Source of the DNA: Streptomyces sp. SCSIO 30461
GTDB lineage: Bacteria; Actinomycetota; Actinomycetes; Streptomycetales; Streptomycetaceae
Direction of reading: 5' to 3'
Assembly: GCF_037023745.1 (NCBI RefSeq)
Contig: NZ_CP146101.1
Coordinates: 4,270,001 to 4,334,000, forward strand
DNA length: 64,000 nucleotides
The position numbers were made by a program, and so were the translations under genes. Within the stretch, counting starts at the first letter, position 1. Each line of letters starts with the position of its first letter. Shown piece by piece: positions 27,447-37,792 of this stretch. The notes below the pieces were generated by a model. That model saw nothing but the letters and a program-made list of their open reading frames with translations. It ran no database searches and was not told where the DNA came from.

Positions 27447-28076
27447 GTGCCCGAGACCCTCGACACCGGGTTCTTCCTGAGCTGGATGAACACCACGGCC
27501 GATGCCGTGAGCCGCGAGGCGGTGCACCTCACCGAGCTCGACTCGGAGATCGGCGACGCGGACCACGGCATCAACATGCAGCGCGGGTTCACCGCGGTCA
27601 GGGCAGCGCTCGAGAGCGACCCGCCCGACACTCCGGGAGCCGTACTGGTGCTGGCCGGAAGGCAGTTGATCTCGACGGTCGGCGGGGCCTCGGGGCCGTT
27701 GTACGGCACTCTGCTGCGGCGGGCGGGCAAGATGCTCGGCGACGGCACCGAGGTGTCGCGGGAACGCCTCACCGAGGCACTGCGAGCGGGAGTGGCGGCG
27801 GTCGCCCAGCTCGGCGGCGCGAAGGCCGGGGACAAGACGATGCTCGACGCGCTGGAACCGGCGGTGAAGGCGCTCGGGACGTCGTTCGCGGCAGCCCGGG
27901 AGGCTGCCGAGCAGGGCGCCACCGCCACCGTGCCGATGGTGGCGCGCAAGGGACGGGCGAGCTATCTGGGTGAGCGCAGTGCCGGGCACCAGGACCCGGG
28001 CGCGACATCGTCGGCTCTGCTGATCGCCGCCCTCGCCCGGGCCGCGGCGGACGGTGGATCCGGGGAGACACCATGA
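27447..28076 (+). CDS. dhaL: Dihydroxyacetone kinase subunit DhaL
   Basis: 209 residues from the GTG at 27447; GGAGGAGGA ends six bases before it (an upstream GTG at 27441 is less well spaced). TELDSEIGDADHGINMQRGF contains the Mg-ADP-binding Asp residues, and STVGGASGPLYGTLLRRAG and GAKAGDKTMLDAL are family signatures. The C-terminal SYLGERSAGHQDPGATSSAL lid is present. In PTS-dependent kinases the ADP is permanently bound and rephosphorylated by DhaM. Confidence 0.95.
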   Translation: MPETLDTGFFLSWMNTTADAVSREAVHLTELDSEIGDADHGINMQRGFTAVRAALESDPPDTPGAVLVLAGRQLISTVGGASGPLYGTLLRRAGKMLGDGTEVSRERLTEALRAGVAAVAQLGGAKAGDKTMLDALEPAVKALGTSFAAAREAAEQGATATVPMVARKGRASYLGERSAGHQDPGATSSALLIAALARAAADGGSGETP

Positions 28077-28474
28077 GCCTGGTCGGCATCGTGCTCGTCT
28101 CGCACAGCGCGCAGGTGGCCTCATCCGTCGCGGCGATGGCCGGGGCGCTGTCGGGCGGGGGTGAGACCGCGCCGATCGCGGCGGCGGGCGGCACCGATGA
28201 CGGCCGGTTCGGCACCAGCGCGCAGCTGATCGCCGCCGCGGCGGCGGAGGTGGACCAAGGTGCCGGGGTCGCCGTGCTCGCCGATCTCGGCAGTGCCGTG
28301 CTGACCGTGAAAGCCCTGATCGCCGAAGGCGACCAGTTGCCGGACGGCACCCGCCTGCTGGATGCCCCGTTCGCCGAGGGCGCGGTAGCCGCGCTGGTCA
28401 CGGCATCGGCCGGGGCGGATCTGGACGCGGTGGCAGCGGCCGCGGCGGAGGCGTACGAGTACCGCAAAGTGTGA
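28073..28474 (+). CDS. dhaM: Phosphotransferase DhaM, EIIA-Man domain only
   Basis: 133 residues. GIVLVSHSAQVASSVAAMAG has the phosphorylated His (residue 11). VLADLGSAVLTVKAL is the second EIIA-Man motif. Unlike E. coli DhaM it has no fused HPr or EI domains, so it must take phosphate from the general PTS. The ATG overlaps the stop of dhaL (ATGA). It ends the operon; a strong terminator follows. Confidence 0.93.
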   Translation: MSLVGIVLVSHSAQVASSVAAMAGALSGGGETAPIAAAGGTDDGRFGTSAQLIAAAAAEVDQGAGVAVLADLGSAVLTVKALIAEGDQLPDGTRLLDAPFAEGAVAALVTASAGADLDAVAAAAAEAYEYRKV

Positions 28475-28492
28475 GGGCGCGCCTCAGGGCGC

Positions 28493-28527
28493 ACCAGGGC
28501 CGGGACGCGTCGCGTCCCGGCCCTGGT
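28493..28527 (+). terminator. Rho-independent-type hairpin after dhaM
   Basis: ACCAGGGCCGGGACGC (28493-28508) pairs perfectly with 28512-28527 across a 3-base loop, 18 bases after the dhaM stop. A GGTTT tail follows. U-poor terminators of this form are normal in Streptomyces. Confidence 0.85.
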
Positions 28528-28619
28528 GGTTTCCCACCGCACCCGTCCGGGTCCGTCCACGCCCCCGGGGAGCCGTTCCGCCTCCGCCGGACGTAGCGCA
28601 GCTCACTCCCCCACACTTA

Positions 28620-28633
28620 TGCAACTAGTTGCA
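28620..28633. promoter_or_regulatory. Perfect palindromic operator TGCAACTAGTTGCA
   Basis: A perfect 14-bp palindrome, extended by TT-n and n-AA on the two sides, lies 59 bases upstream of the fadH-like gene in the dhaM-fadH gap. Among regulator families, MarR-type operators are the best fit to a TTGCAA/TTGCA half-site dyad. No MarR gene is visible in the window; the nearest regulator is the PadR gene just downstream. Confidence 0.6.
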
Positions 28634-28661
28634 CAACCGTCGTCGGACCGTCTACAACTGA

Positions 28662-30707
<2,046 letters not shown>

Positions 30708-30718
30708 GCCGGTTCCAT

Positions 30719-30757
30719 GTCACGGCCGGATCCGGTGTGGCCGGATCCGGCCGTGAC
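30719..30757 (+). terminator. Hairpin after the fadH-like gene
   Basis: A 17-bp perfect stem (30719-30735 with 30741-30757, GTCACGGCCGGATCCGG on the left) with a 5-base loop, 11 bases after the stop. It separates fadH from the PadR gene. Confidence 0.85.
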
Positions 30758-30828
30758 GTATCCGGGGGCCGCCTCGCACCGCCGGACGCCGCCGGAGAGG
30801 GCCGCGGGGGCTGCCTAGGATGCGGACC

Positions 30829-31380
30829 ATGTCACTCCCGCACGCGATCCTCACCGCCCTGCTAGAGAAGCCGTCCTCGGGTCTGGAGCTGACCCGCCGC
30901 TTCGACCGCTCGATCGGCTACTTCTGGCAGGCCACCCACCAGCAGATCTACCGGGAGCTCGGCAGGCTGGAGGAAGCGGGGCAGATCCGTGCCCTGCCGG
31001 CCGCCCAGCCGTCGCGCGGCAAGCGGAAGGAGTACGAGGTGCTGCCCACGGGCCGGGCCGAGTTGGCCGCATGGGTGGGCAGGCCGGAGGACCCCAAGCC
31101 CGTACGGGACGCCCTGCTGCTGAGGATGCGTGCCGCGGCCGTGGTCGGCGCTGAGGGACTGGAGGCGGAACTGCGACGCCACCTGGAACTGCATGAAAGG
31201 CAGCTGGCCGAGTACCTGGACATCGAGGAGCGGCATTTCCCGCCCGGTCGCGACTCCGTCGGGGACCGGCTGCGGCACGTGGTGCTGCGCGGCGGTATCG
31301 ACCTGGAGCGGTTCTGGATCCAGTGGCTGGAGCACGCGCTGGAGGAGCTCGGGCGGCCCGCGGCGGAGGCTGCGGGGTGA
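30829..31380 (+). CDS. PadR-family transcriptional regulator
   Basis: 183 residues from the ATG at 30829 (another ATG at 30820). The winged helix SLPHAILTALLEKPSSGLEL...ATHQQIYRELGRLEEAG...KRKEYEVLPTGR fills the first 85 residues. A C-terminal coiled helical dimerisation domain (Vir_C type, LRRHLELHERQLAEYLDIEE) follows. These are repressors that sense phenolics, lipids or drugs. It lies between the FadH-like reductase and an FAD monooxygenase-like gene and may control either; the FadH gene is separated from it by a terminator. Confidence 0.9.
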   Translation: MSLPHAILTALLEKPSSGLELTRRFDRSIGYFWQATHQQIYRELGRLEEAGQIRALPAAQPSRGKRKEYEVLPTGRAELAAWVGRPEDPKPVRDALLLRMRAAAVVGAEGLEAELRRHLELHERQLAEYLDIEERHFPPGRDSVGDRLRHVVLRGGIDLERFWIQWLEHALEELGRPAAEAAG

Positions 31381-31465
31381 ACGCCTCACTCGGACGCGGT
31401 CGATTTCCGCTTGCCGCACCACGCCCCGTCCCCGGGTGGTGATACTGGTCATCCTGGGACCGATC

Positions 31466-32944
31466 ATGGACGACCGCATAGGGGCTTGGGTGAACCACAC
31501 GCACGGCACAAGCAGTTGGGATTCCGGCGGCAGCGGCGGTGTGCGGCGCCGGCGCCATGCCGTAGTGATCGGGGGCAGCCTGGCGGGGCTGCTCACGGCC
31601 CATGTGCTGGCGGGGTACGCGGATTCGGTTACGGTGATCGAGCGCGACCGCTTCAGCGCGGCGCCCGAGCCGCGGACGGGTGTGCCGCAGAGCCGCCACC
31701 CGCACGTGCTGCTGGAAGGGGGGCAGTGCGCGCTGGACGCCCTCCTCCCCGGCTTCATGTCCGAGTTGCGGGCTTCGGGGGCACCGTGCGTGGGGATGCC
31801 GTCGGACATGGTGCAGTGGCAGAGCGGGCGCTGGTTCCGCCGTACGCCCGCGACGACGCATCTCTACACAGGCTCACGCACACAGCTCGAACTCCTGGTC
31901 AGGCAGCGGGCGCTGGCCAATCCGGTGATCTCCGCGGTGGAATCCACGGAAGTGATCGGGCTGCTCGGCGACTCCTCCCGGGTGCGGGGGGTGCTGGTGC
32001 GTGAACGCGGCGCCGGGCCGGCGCATCGGACCGGGTCGGACAGTGGCGCCGGCGAAACCCGGCCGCTGGAAGCCGACCTGGTCGTGGACGCGTCGGGGCA
32101 CGGTTCGCGCGCCCCGAGGTGGCTGGCCGCGCTCGGGGCGGAGCCCGCGGCCGAGGAGACCATCGACACGGGTCTCGCGTATGCCTCACGGGTCTACCGC
32201 GACACGGGCGGGCACCTCGGCACCGACGCCCTCGCCTACTACGTCGTCCCCAACCCCCGGCAGGTGTACGGGTGTGTGGTGGCTCCTCTGGAGGACGGGA
32301 CCTACCTGGCCACGTTCTCGGGTCTGCGGGGAGACGAACCGCCCACGGACGAGGACGGGTTCACCGCCTACGCGAAGCGGCTGCCGCATCCACTCGTACA
32401 CCGGTGGCTGCTGGAGAGCGAGCCGCTGTCGCCCGTGTGGAGCTTCCGGTCGACCGCGAACCTCCGCCGCCGCTACGACCGCCCGGGACGCCGCCCGGCC
32501 GGATTCGTCGCGACGGGCGACGCCCTGTGCACCTTCAACCCCGTCTACGGCCAGGGCATGACCGTCGCCGCGATGAGCGCCGTGGCCCTGCGCGACGCAC
32601 TGGCCGACCGACACCGTACGCCCACGACACTCCGGGTCCAGCGGGCGGTGTTCCAGGCCTCTCGCCAGGCGTGGGACATCTCGGCGGGCGCCGACAAGAA
32701 GATGCCGGGGGCAAGGGGGAACGCGCTGGCCGCCGGAGCCCTCGACCGGCCTGTCGGTTGGTACCTCGACCGGGTCCAGCAGCGCTACCCGGGCGACCCC
32801 GTCGTGGGCCGGGCTTTCCGCTCCGTACTGACCCTACGCTCACCGCTGACCGTGCTGTTCACCCCTGAGGTCGCCAGGGCGGTGCTCTTCGGTTCGGTCC
32901 CGTCGACACCGCAGGAGCCGCCGATGCACCGGGAAGGGGCATAG
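31466..32944 (+). CDS. FAD-dependent monooxygenase/oxidoreductase
   Basis: 492 residues from the ATG at 31466. RHAVVIGGSLAGLLTAHVLA (about 31-50) is the FAD-binding Rossmann turn, with GGSLAG in place of the classic GAGPAG. VVDASGHGSRAPRWLAALG is the DG-like middle motif, and GFVATGDALCTFNPVYGQGM (about 352-371) is the second FAD motif with the GD. PQSRHPHVLLEGGQ near residue 75 is typical of a streptomycete subgroup related to halogenases and geranylgeranyl reductases. The substrate is unknown; the N-terminal 30 residues are unstructured. Confidence 0.82.
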   Translation: MDDRIGAWVNHTHGTSSWDSGGSGGVRRRRHAVVIGGSLAGLLTAHVLAGYADSVTVIERDRFSAAPEPRTGVPQSRHPHVLLEGGQCALDALLPGFMSELRASGAPCVGMPSDMVQWQSGRWFRRTPATTHLYTGSRTQLELLVRQRALANPVISAVESTEVIGLLGDSSRVRGVLVRERGAGPAHRTGSDSGAGETRPLEADLVVDASGHGSRAPRWLAALGAEPAAEETIDTGLAYASRVYRDTGGHLGTDALAYYVVPNPRQVYGCVVAPLEDGTYLATFSGLRGDEPPTDEDGFTAYAKRLPHPLVHRWLLESEPLSPVWSFRSTANLRRRYDRPGRRPAGFVATGDALCTFNPVYGQGMTVAAMSAVALRDALADRHRTPTTLRVQRAVFQASRQAWDISAGADKKMPGARGNALAAGALDRPVGWYLDRVQQRYPGDPVVGRAFRSVLTLRSPLTVLFTPEVARAVLFGSVPSTPQEPPMHREGA

Positions 32945-33058
32945 GCCATCCCCGAACGCAGCCGACTTCGCGACATGCTCTGGTGCTGTGATCGGATGGA
33001 TCCGCCGGCTCGCGACTCCCCCGGAGCTTCGTCTGGGAGGTACCCCCGGCGCGGGGCT

Positions 33059-33084
33059 CCCCCCGGCCCGAAGGGGCCGGGGGG
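33059..33084 (+). terminator. GC-rich hairpin downstream of the FAD enzyme gene
   Basis: CCCCCCGGCCC (33059-33069) pairs with 33074-33084 across a 4-base loop, about 115 bases after the stop. It marks the last native-looking structure before the IS110 element. Confidence 0.6.
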
Positions 33085-33148
33085 GGTGCCTCTATGTCTT
33101 TCGTCAAGGCACTCCTGTCGGGTTTGGGGTGGTTCTGGGTTGCTGGGG

Positions 33149-34366
33149 TTATGCAGCGAGCTCGACGTCCGCTGGCGTCCGGGATTCGTAGAAGGTGCCG
33201 TCGCGGAGCATGGCGAACAGGACGCTGATGCGTTGGCGGGCGAGTCGGAGGAGGGCCTGGGTGTGGGTCTTGCCGCGGGCTCGCTGGCGGTCGTAGTAGG
33301 TGCGGGAGGCCGGGTCGGCGTTCATGCAGGCGAAGGCGGAGAGGAACATCGCGCGTTTGAGTTGCCGGTTGCCGCCTCGGGGTGCGTGTTCACCGTGGAT
33401 CGAGGTGCCGGACGACTTCGTGGTCGGGGCGAGGCCGGCGTAGGAGGCCAGGTGGGCGGCGGTGGGGAAGCTGGTGCCGTCGCCGACGGTGACCAGCAGG
33501 ACGGCGGCGGTCCTGACGCCGACGCCGGGCATCGACGTCAGGACCGGGGAAAGAGGGTGGGCCTCCAGGAGGGTGTTGATCTGGGCCTCCATTGCCCGGC
33601 GCTGGGTGTGGACGGCGGCCAGGGATGCGGCCAGAGAGGGGATGACGAGGTCGAGGGTGCCGGTGCCGGGGACGACAACGGTCTGCTCGTCGAGCGCGTC
33701 GAAGATGTCGTCGATCAGCCGCTGGGCCATGCGGGGGGCTTTCGGGCGGATCAGCTCAACGAGTCTGCGGCGGCCGGCCTTGCGCAGGGCGGCCGGGGAG
33801 CCGTAGCGCTCCAGCAGCCAGGTCACGGCGGGGTGGTCGAGGCGGGGGCCGAGGACGCGCTCCAGGCTGGGGTGGAACTGGGTGAGCAGGCCGCGTATCC
33901 GGTTGCTCGTGCGGGTGGCCTCGGCAGCAAGGTCCTGGTCGAAGCCGACCAGCACGGTCAGCTCGGCGGTGATCTCGTCGGTCAGTTCCAGCGAGCGCAG
34001 GGTGTGCGGCATCGTCCGGGCGGCGTCCGCGATGACCGCCGCGTCCTTCGCATCGGTCTTCGCCTCGCCCGGATACAGGTCGGCGATCCGCCGCATGGCG
34101 AGTCCGGGCAGGTAGGCGACCTTGCAGCCGGTGTCGCGGGCGACGGTCAGCGGGAGGGCGCCGATCGAGGCGGGCTGGTCCACGATCACCAGGACGGTGC
34201 CGAACTTCGCGGTCAGTTTGTCGAAGACGGCCCGCAGTTTCGGCTCGCTGTTGGGCAGCTGCTTGTCGAGGACCTTCTTCCCGGCCGGGGTGAGTCCGTG
34301 GCCGTGATGGCTGCTCTTGCCGACGTCCAGGCCGAGGAACACGCCCACGTCTTCGGTGTCGAACAT
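33149..34366 (-). CDS. IS110-family transposase
   Basis: 405 residues from the ATG at 34366 with GGAAGGGCG upstream. The RuvC-like DEDD domain shows GLDVGKSSH (Asp14), IVDQPASIGALPL (Asp63, where many relatives have Glu), and EAKTDAKDAAVIADAAR (Asp105 and Asp108). The C-terminal Tnp_20 domain has LTSMPGVGVRTAAVLLVTVG, then GTSIHGEHAPRGGNRQLKRA, where the catalytic Ser is expected. Coiled-coil sequence joins the two. It is full length and looks intact. Recent work on IS110/IS621 shows such enzymes are guided by a bridge RNA made from the element's non-coding end. Confidence 0.92.
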   Translation of the reverse strand: MFDTEDVGVFLGLDVGKSSHHGHGLTPAGKKVLDKQLPNSEPKLRAVFDKLTAKFGTVLVIVDQPASIGALPLTVARDTGCKVAYLPGLAMRRIADLYPGEAKTDAKDAAVIADAARTMPHTLRSLELTDEITAELTVLVGFDQDLAAEATRTSNRIRGLLTQFHPSLERVLGPRLDHPAVTWLLERYGSPAALRKAGRRRLVELIRPKAPRMAQRLIDDIFDALDEQTVVVPGTGTLDLVIPSLAASLAAVHTQRRAMEAQINTLLEAHPLSPVLTSMPGVGVRTAAVLLVTVGDGTSFPTAAHLASYAGLAPTTKSSGTSIHGEHAPRGGNRQLKRAMFLSAFACMNADPASRTYYDRQRARGKTHTQALLRLARQRISVLFAMLRDGTFYESRTPADVELAA

Positions 34367-34560
34367 CGCGCCCTTCCAGGGGAGTTGTCCAGGCCGGCCT
34401 TGGCAGTGGTGTCGTACGCGCGCATCCACGTTATGCAGACCTGCCGCCCGCGAGCTGTCCGGCGTTGCGCCGGACCGGGCGGTGGCCGGACCTCTCATCA
34501 GCGTCTCCGACGGCACCTCCCGGGCCCGGTGACACCACCCCCCAGGTCATCCGTTCGACA
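34367..34560 (-). ncRNA. Candidate bridge-RNA region of the IS110 element
   Basis: In IS110-group elements the guide RNA comes from the non-coding stretch before the transposase gene. Here that stretch (34367 to about 34680) is non-coding and structured: GTCCGGCG-TTG-CGCCGGAC at 34457-34475 is a perfect 8-bp stem, and shorter stems occur further out (TGCGG-CT-CCGCA on the minus strand near 34605). The exact RNA and its target- and donor-binding loops cannot be defined without the empty site. Confidence 0.3.
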
Positions 34561-34682
34561 GGGGGACACAGTCATGCCGGGCCCGGAGGCCAGCGGCCCC
34601 ATTGCGGAGCCGCAGAAAACATAACGGGGAGCCCCCATGCACCGGGCCGCGCGCTTCCCGGCAAACCTGTCCGGCCACAGCA

Positions 34683-35576
34683 CTAGACGGAACTCCGCAC
34701 CGCCTCCACCGCGTCGGCGACCTGAGTGAAGAACCGGGTCTGCGCCCGGGCACTGCACGGAGCCTCCGGGTTCCACGGGACGAGCCGTGCGCCGGAAACG
34801 GCTTCCTGCCAGGCGGGGTTGGCCCGCAGCGAGTCCAGCGGGTGGGCGTTGACGCGCATGTCCACCAGCAGCATCCGCGCGGCGAGGGCGGGGATCTCGG
34901 ACCAGTCGGCCGCTGACCAGTTGGTACTCGATCCGCCCTGAGGGTCCACCAGGTCGAGTCCGAGCGAGACGAGTTCACGCAGATCGGGCCAGGCATAGGG
35001 CTTGGCGAGATAGGCACCGTCGGCGGAAGCGGGGGACAGTGCGAGTACGGTGGGGCGCGCCTCGGGCCCGCCCGCGGCCGCCTGGTCGCGCAGTCGCGAC
35101 TCGGCACGGGCCAGTGGGACGTCCGTGGCCGCTTCTCCCTCGGCACCCAGCTCTCGTGCCAGTTCCGCGAAGCGCGCGCGGACGGCGGCGAGCGACCGGT
35201 CCCGGCCGATGTCGAGCACGACGAGCGGGACGCGTTCCTCGATGTGTTTGACGGTGTCGGGATCGAGGGCGTAGACCTGCCCGCCGCCGTAGCTGACGGC
35301 GACCACCACATCTGGGTCGGCGGCGAGGAGGCCTTCGGCATCGACTCCCGCTCCGGAGCCGAGGTAGGCGATGGCGTCCAGGGGCAGTCCCGCGGCCTTC
35401 ACCGGGTCGGGTTCGGCACCGTCGTGGTTCGAGCCGAACAGTCCTGCCGGACGTATGCCGTGGTCCCAGAGGGTCGCCCCGGCCTGTATGTAGGCAAAGG
35501 TCCTGTGCGGCCGTCGTGCCGCCGTCGCCAGGTGACCGCGATCGTCGAGAAAGCTCCAGTTCTTCTGCCCGTCCAT
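34683..35576 (-). CDS. FecB/BtuF-like substrate-binding protein without signal peptide
   Basis: 297 residues with the two-lobed periplasmic-binding fold of siderophore/vitamin B12 carriers: AYIQAGATLWDHGIRPAGLF, then LLAADPDVVVAVSYGGGQVY, ERVPLVVLDIG, a long linker helix and a C-terminal lobe with WSEIPALAARMLLVDMRVNA. The N-terminus (MDGQKNWSFLDDRGHLATAA) has no hydrophobic segment and no lipobox Cys, and no better upstream start is visible, so the product should stay in the cytoplasm. No ABC permease or ATPase is adjacent. It may bind a ferric siderophore inside the cell; that is inference. Confidence 0.7.
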   Translation of the reverse strand: MDGQKNWSFLDDRGHLATAARRPHRTFAYIQAGATLWDHGIRPAGLFGSNHDGAEPDPVKAAGLPLDAIAYLGSGAGVDAEGLLAADPDVVVAVSYGGGQVYALDPDTVKHIEERVPLVVLDIGRDRSLAAVRARFAELARELGAEGEAATDVPLARAESRLRDQAAAGGPEARPTVLALSPASADGAYLAKPYAWPDLRELVSLGLDLVDPQGGSSTNWSAADWSEIPALAARMLLVDMRVNAHPLDSLRANPAWQEAVSGARLVPWNPEAPCSARAQTRFFTQVADAVEAVRSSV

Positions 35577-35660
35577 GATCCGTGTGCTCCTGCCCGTCGC
35601 CTGCCCGTGCGTGCGTGGGACTCCTGCCCACGGATCGGGCGGCTCGAACAGAGACGGCGG

Positions 35661-37058
35661 TTAACGTTCGGCCCCACGCCAGACGGTGGTGGTGTTGCAG
35701 AACTCCTTGATGCCATGGCCGGACAGCTCCCGCCCGTATCCGGAGCGTTTGACACCGCCGAACGGCATCGCCGGGTGGGAGGCGGTCATTCCGTTGACGA
35801 ACACCCCGCCAGCCTCAAGATCCCGAACGAATCGGTCCACTTCGTCCTCGTCCCGGGTCCACACATTCGAACTCAGACCGAACGGGGAGTCGTTGGCCAC
35901 CCGTAGGGCCTCATCGAGGCCACTGACGCGGTAGACGGTGGCCACCGGGCCGAAGGTCTCCTCCCGGTGGATACGCATCTCGGGGGTGATACCGGTCAGG
36001 ACGGTCGGGAGGTAGAACCAGCCTCGCGGGCGGTCTTCGGGCCGGCCCGCCCCGCACAGTGCCCGTGCACCCCTGCGCAGCGCGTCTGCGACCAGTTCCT
36101 CCAGGTCGCTGCGGCCCTGCTCGCTGGCCAGCGGACCGACGTCGGTGGACTCCTCCAGCGGATCCCCCACGGTCAGGGCCTCCATCCGGGCGGTGAAGCG
36201 CTCGGTGAAGGCGTCGTACACGTCCTCGTGCACGATGAAGCGCTTGGCTGCGATACAGGACTGGCCGTTGTTCTGGACACGTGCGGTCACCGCGACCCTG
36301 GCGGCCCGGTCGACGTCGGCGGACGGCATCACCACATAGGGATCGCTGCCCCCGAGCTCCAGCACCGTCTTCTTCACCTCGTCACCGGCGACGGAGGCGA
36401 CGGAGCGGCCCGCGGGCTCGCTTCCGGTGAGGGTCGCAGCGGCCACCCTCGGGTCCCGCACCACCCCCTCCACCTCGGCAGAGCCGATCAGCAGGGTCTG
36501 AAAGCAGCCTTCGGGGAAGCCCGCCCGGTGGAAGAGGTCACCCAGGTACAGCGCGGACTGCGGAACGTTCGACGCGTGCTTCAGCAGCCCGGTGTTGCCC
36601 GCCATCAGCGCGGGCGCGGCGAACCGTACGACCTGCCAGAGCGGGAAGTTCCACGGCATCACGGCGAGCACGACACCCAGTGGGCGGTAGCGGACGAAGG
36701 CGCCCGACGCACCGGAGTCCGCGGCTTCCCGGTCAGGCACGGGTTCGTCGGCGAGCAACCGCTCGGCGTGCACGGCGTACCAGCGCATCGCCTTCACGCA
36801 CTTTTCCGCCTCCGCCCTGGCGGCCGTGATCGGCTTGCCCATCTCACAGGTCATGGTGCGGGCGATGTCGTCCTGATCCTCTTCGAGCAGCGCCGCGGCT
36901 CTCTTGAGCAGCCGTGCTCGCTCACCGAAGCCGGTGACGCGGTACTCCAGGAATGCCTCATGGGCGGCGGTCAGGCGCTTCTCGATCCCCTCGGGCCCGA
37001 GTGCCTCGAAGGTCTTGAGCGTCTCACCGGTCGCGGGGTTCACCGACGCGATGGGCAT
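35661..37058 (-). CDS. gabD: NADP-dependent succinate-semialdehyde dehydrogenase
   Basis: 465 residues from the ATG at 37058 (IASVNPATGETLKTFEALG). It has the aldehyde dehydrogenase motifs in order: VLAVMPWNFPLWQVVRFAAP with the cofactor-binding Asn, TGSEPAGRSVASVAGDEVKK, the catalytic Glu in VLELGGSDPYVVMPSADVD, the catalytic Cys in NNGQSCIAAKRF, and EETFGPVATVYRV. The SSADH subgroup motif MPFGGVKRSGYGRELSGHGI near the end supports the assignment. It oxidises succinate semialdehyde to succinate in GABA use. It stands alone, divergent from the NUDIX gene. Confidence 0.9.
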   Translation of the reverse strand: MPIASVNPATGETLKTFEALGPEGIEKRLTAAHEAFLEYRVTGFGERARLLKRAAALLEEDQDDIARTMTCEMGKPITAARAEAEKCVKAMRWYAVHAERLLADEPVPDREAADSGASGAFVRYRPLGVVLAVMPWNFPLWQVVRFAAPALMAGNTGLLKHASNVPQSALYLGDLFHRAGFPEGCFQTLLIGSAEVEGVVRDPRVAAATLTGSEPAGRSVASVAGDEVKKTVLELGGSDPYVVMPSADVDRAARVAVTARVQNNGQSCIAAKRFIVHEDVYDAFTERFTARMEALTVGDPLEESTDVGPLASEQGRSDLEELVADALRRGARALCGAGRPEDRPRGWFYLPTVLTGITPEMRIHREETFGPVATVYRVSGLDEALRVANDSPFGLSSNVWTRDEDEVDRFVRDLEAGGVFVNGMTASHPAMPFGGVKRSGYGRELSGHGIKEFCNTTTVWRGAER

Positions 37059-37279
37059 GGCTGTGTCCTCCTTGGACTGGCACCTACGACCCTGCCGCGC
37101 GCGGCACGGCGGCGCAACGCGGGGCGGGGTGGTGTCCCGCCACCCCTTCAGCGCATCAGCCCCCGGGTATCCGCATCCTCCGCGGCGGCTTGCCCGGCGG
37201 GCACCGCGCGCCGTGGAGGCCGTGACACGGTGTGCCCGACCGATGGCGCGAGGTCGGCGCGGGCGACAGACTCGGCGCC

Positions 37280-37753
37280 ATGGCCAAGCGCAGTGCCGGT
37301 TTGCTGATCTTCCGAGCCGCGGGCCCGGAGGTGGAGGTGCTGATCGCGCACATGGGCGGGCCGTTCTGGGCGGGCCGTGAGGCGGGTGCCTGGTCGATCC
37401 CGAAGGGCGAGTACGGCCCTGAGGAGGAGGCCGAGGCCGCCGCACACCGCGAGTTCGAGGAGGAACTCGGACTGCCCGCACCGGCCGGGGAACGCCTGCC
37501 GCTCGGGGAGAGCCGCCAGCCCGGCGGCAAGCTCGTCACGGTCTGGGCCGTGGAGGGCGACCTCGACCCGGACCGGTTGGAGCCCGGCACGTTCAGCATG
37601 GAGTGGCCGCCCAGGTCGGGCGTGCTGCGCGAGTTCCCGGAGATCGACCGGGCCGGCTGGTTCTCTCTGGCACGGGCCGCCGAGCTGCTCGTCCCCGGTC
37701 AGCGGATCTTCCTCGACCGCCTCGCCCACCACATACGCCAGGAGGGCCGCTGA
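37280..37753 (+). CDS. NUDIX hydrolase
   Basis: 157 residues from the ATG at 37280 (AKRSAGLLIFRAAGPEVEVL). The NUDIX box GEYGPEEEAEAAAHREFEEELG (split as GEYGPEEEAEAA + AHREFEEELG, about 43-64) has the metal-binding REFEEE core. WSIPKGEY just before it and GWFSLARAAELLVPGQRIFLD after it match the bacterial Ap4A/NDP-sugar type sometimes annotated as MutT. Substrate not determinable. A hairpin terminator overlaps its stop codon. Confidence 0.9.
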   Translation: MAKRSAGLLIFRAAGPEVEVLIAHMGGPFWAGREAGAWSIPKGEYGPEEEAEAAAHREFEEELGLPAPAGERLPLGESRQPGGKLVTVWAVEGDLDPDRLEPGTFSMEWPPRSGVLREFPEIDRAGWFSLARAAELLVPGQRIFLDRLAHHIRQEGR

Positions 37754-37765
37754 CAGCGGCCCTCC
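37741..37765 (+). terminator. Hairpin overlapping the NUDIX stop codon
   Basis: GGAGGGCCGCT (37741-37751) pairs exactly with 37755-37765 around a 3-base loop. The stop TGA is inside the loop region. The structure would end the NUDIX transcript just before the chitosanase gene. Confidence 0.7.
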
Positions 37766-37792
37766 GCTTCCCTTGCCCCGAGGAGTACTTCC

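Larger units (their letters stand above)
33085..34682 (-). mobile_element. IS110-family insertion sequence (approximate bounds)
   Basis: One transposase gene with about 60 bases of 3' and about 300 bases of 5' non-coding sequence, lying between the stop of the FAD enzyme and the stop of the FecB-like gene. IS110 elements lack terminal inverted repeats and usually make no target duplication, so the ends cannot be placed by eye; the limits given are the outer limits of unexplained sequence. The intact transposase suggests it may still move. Confidence 0.55.
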
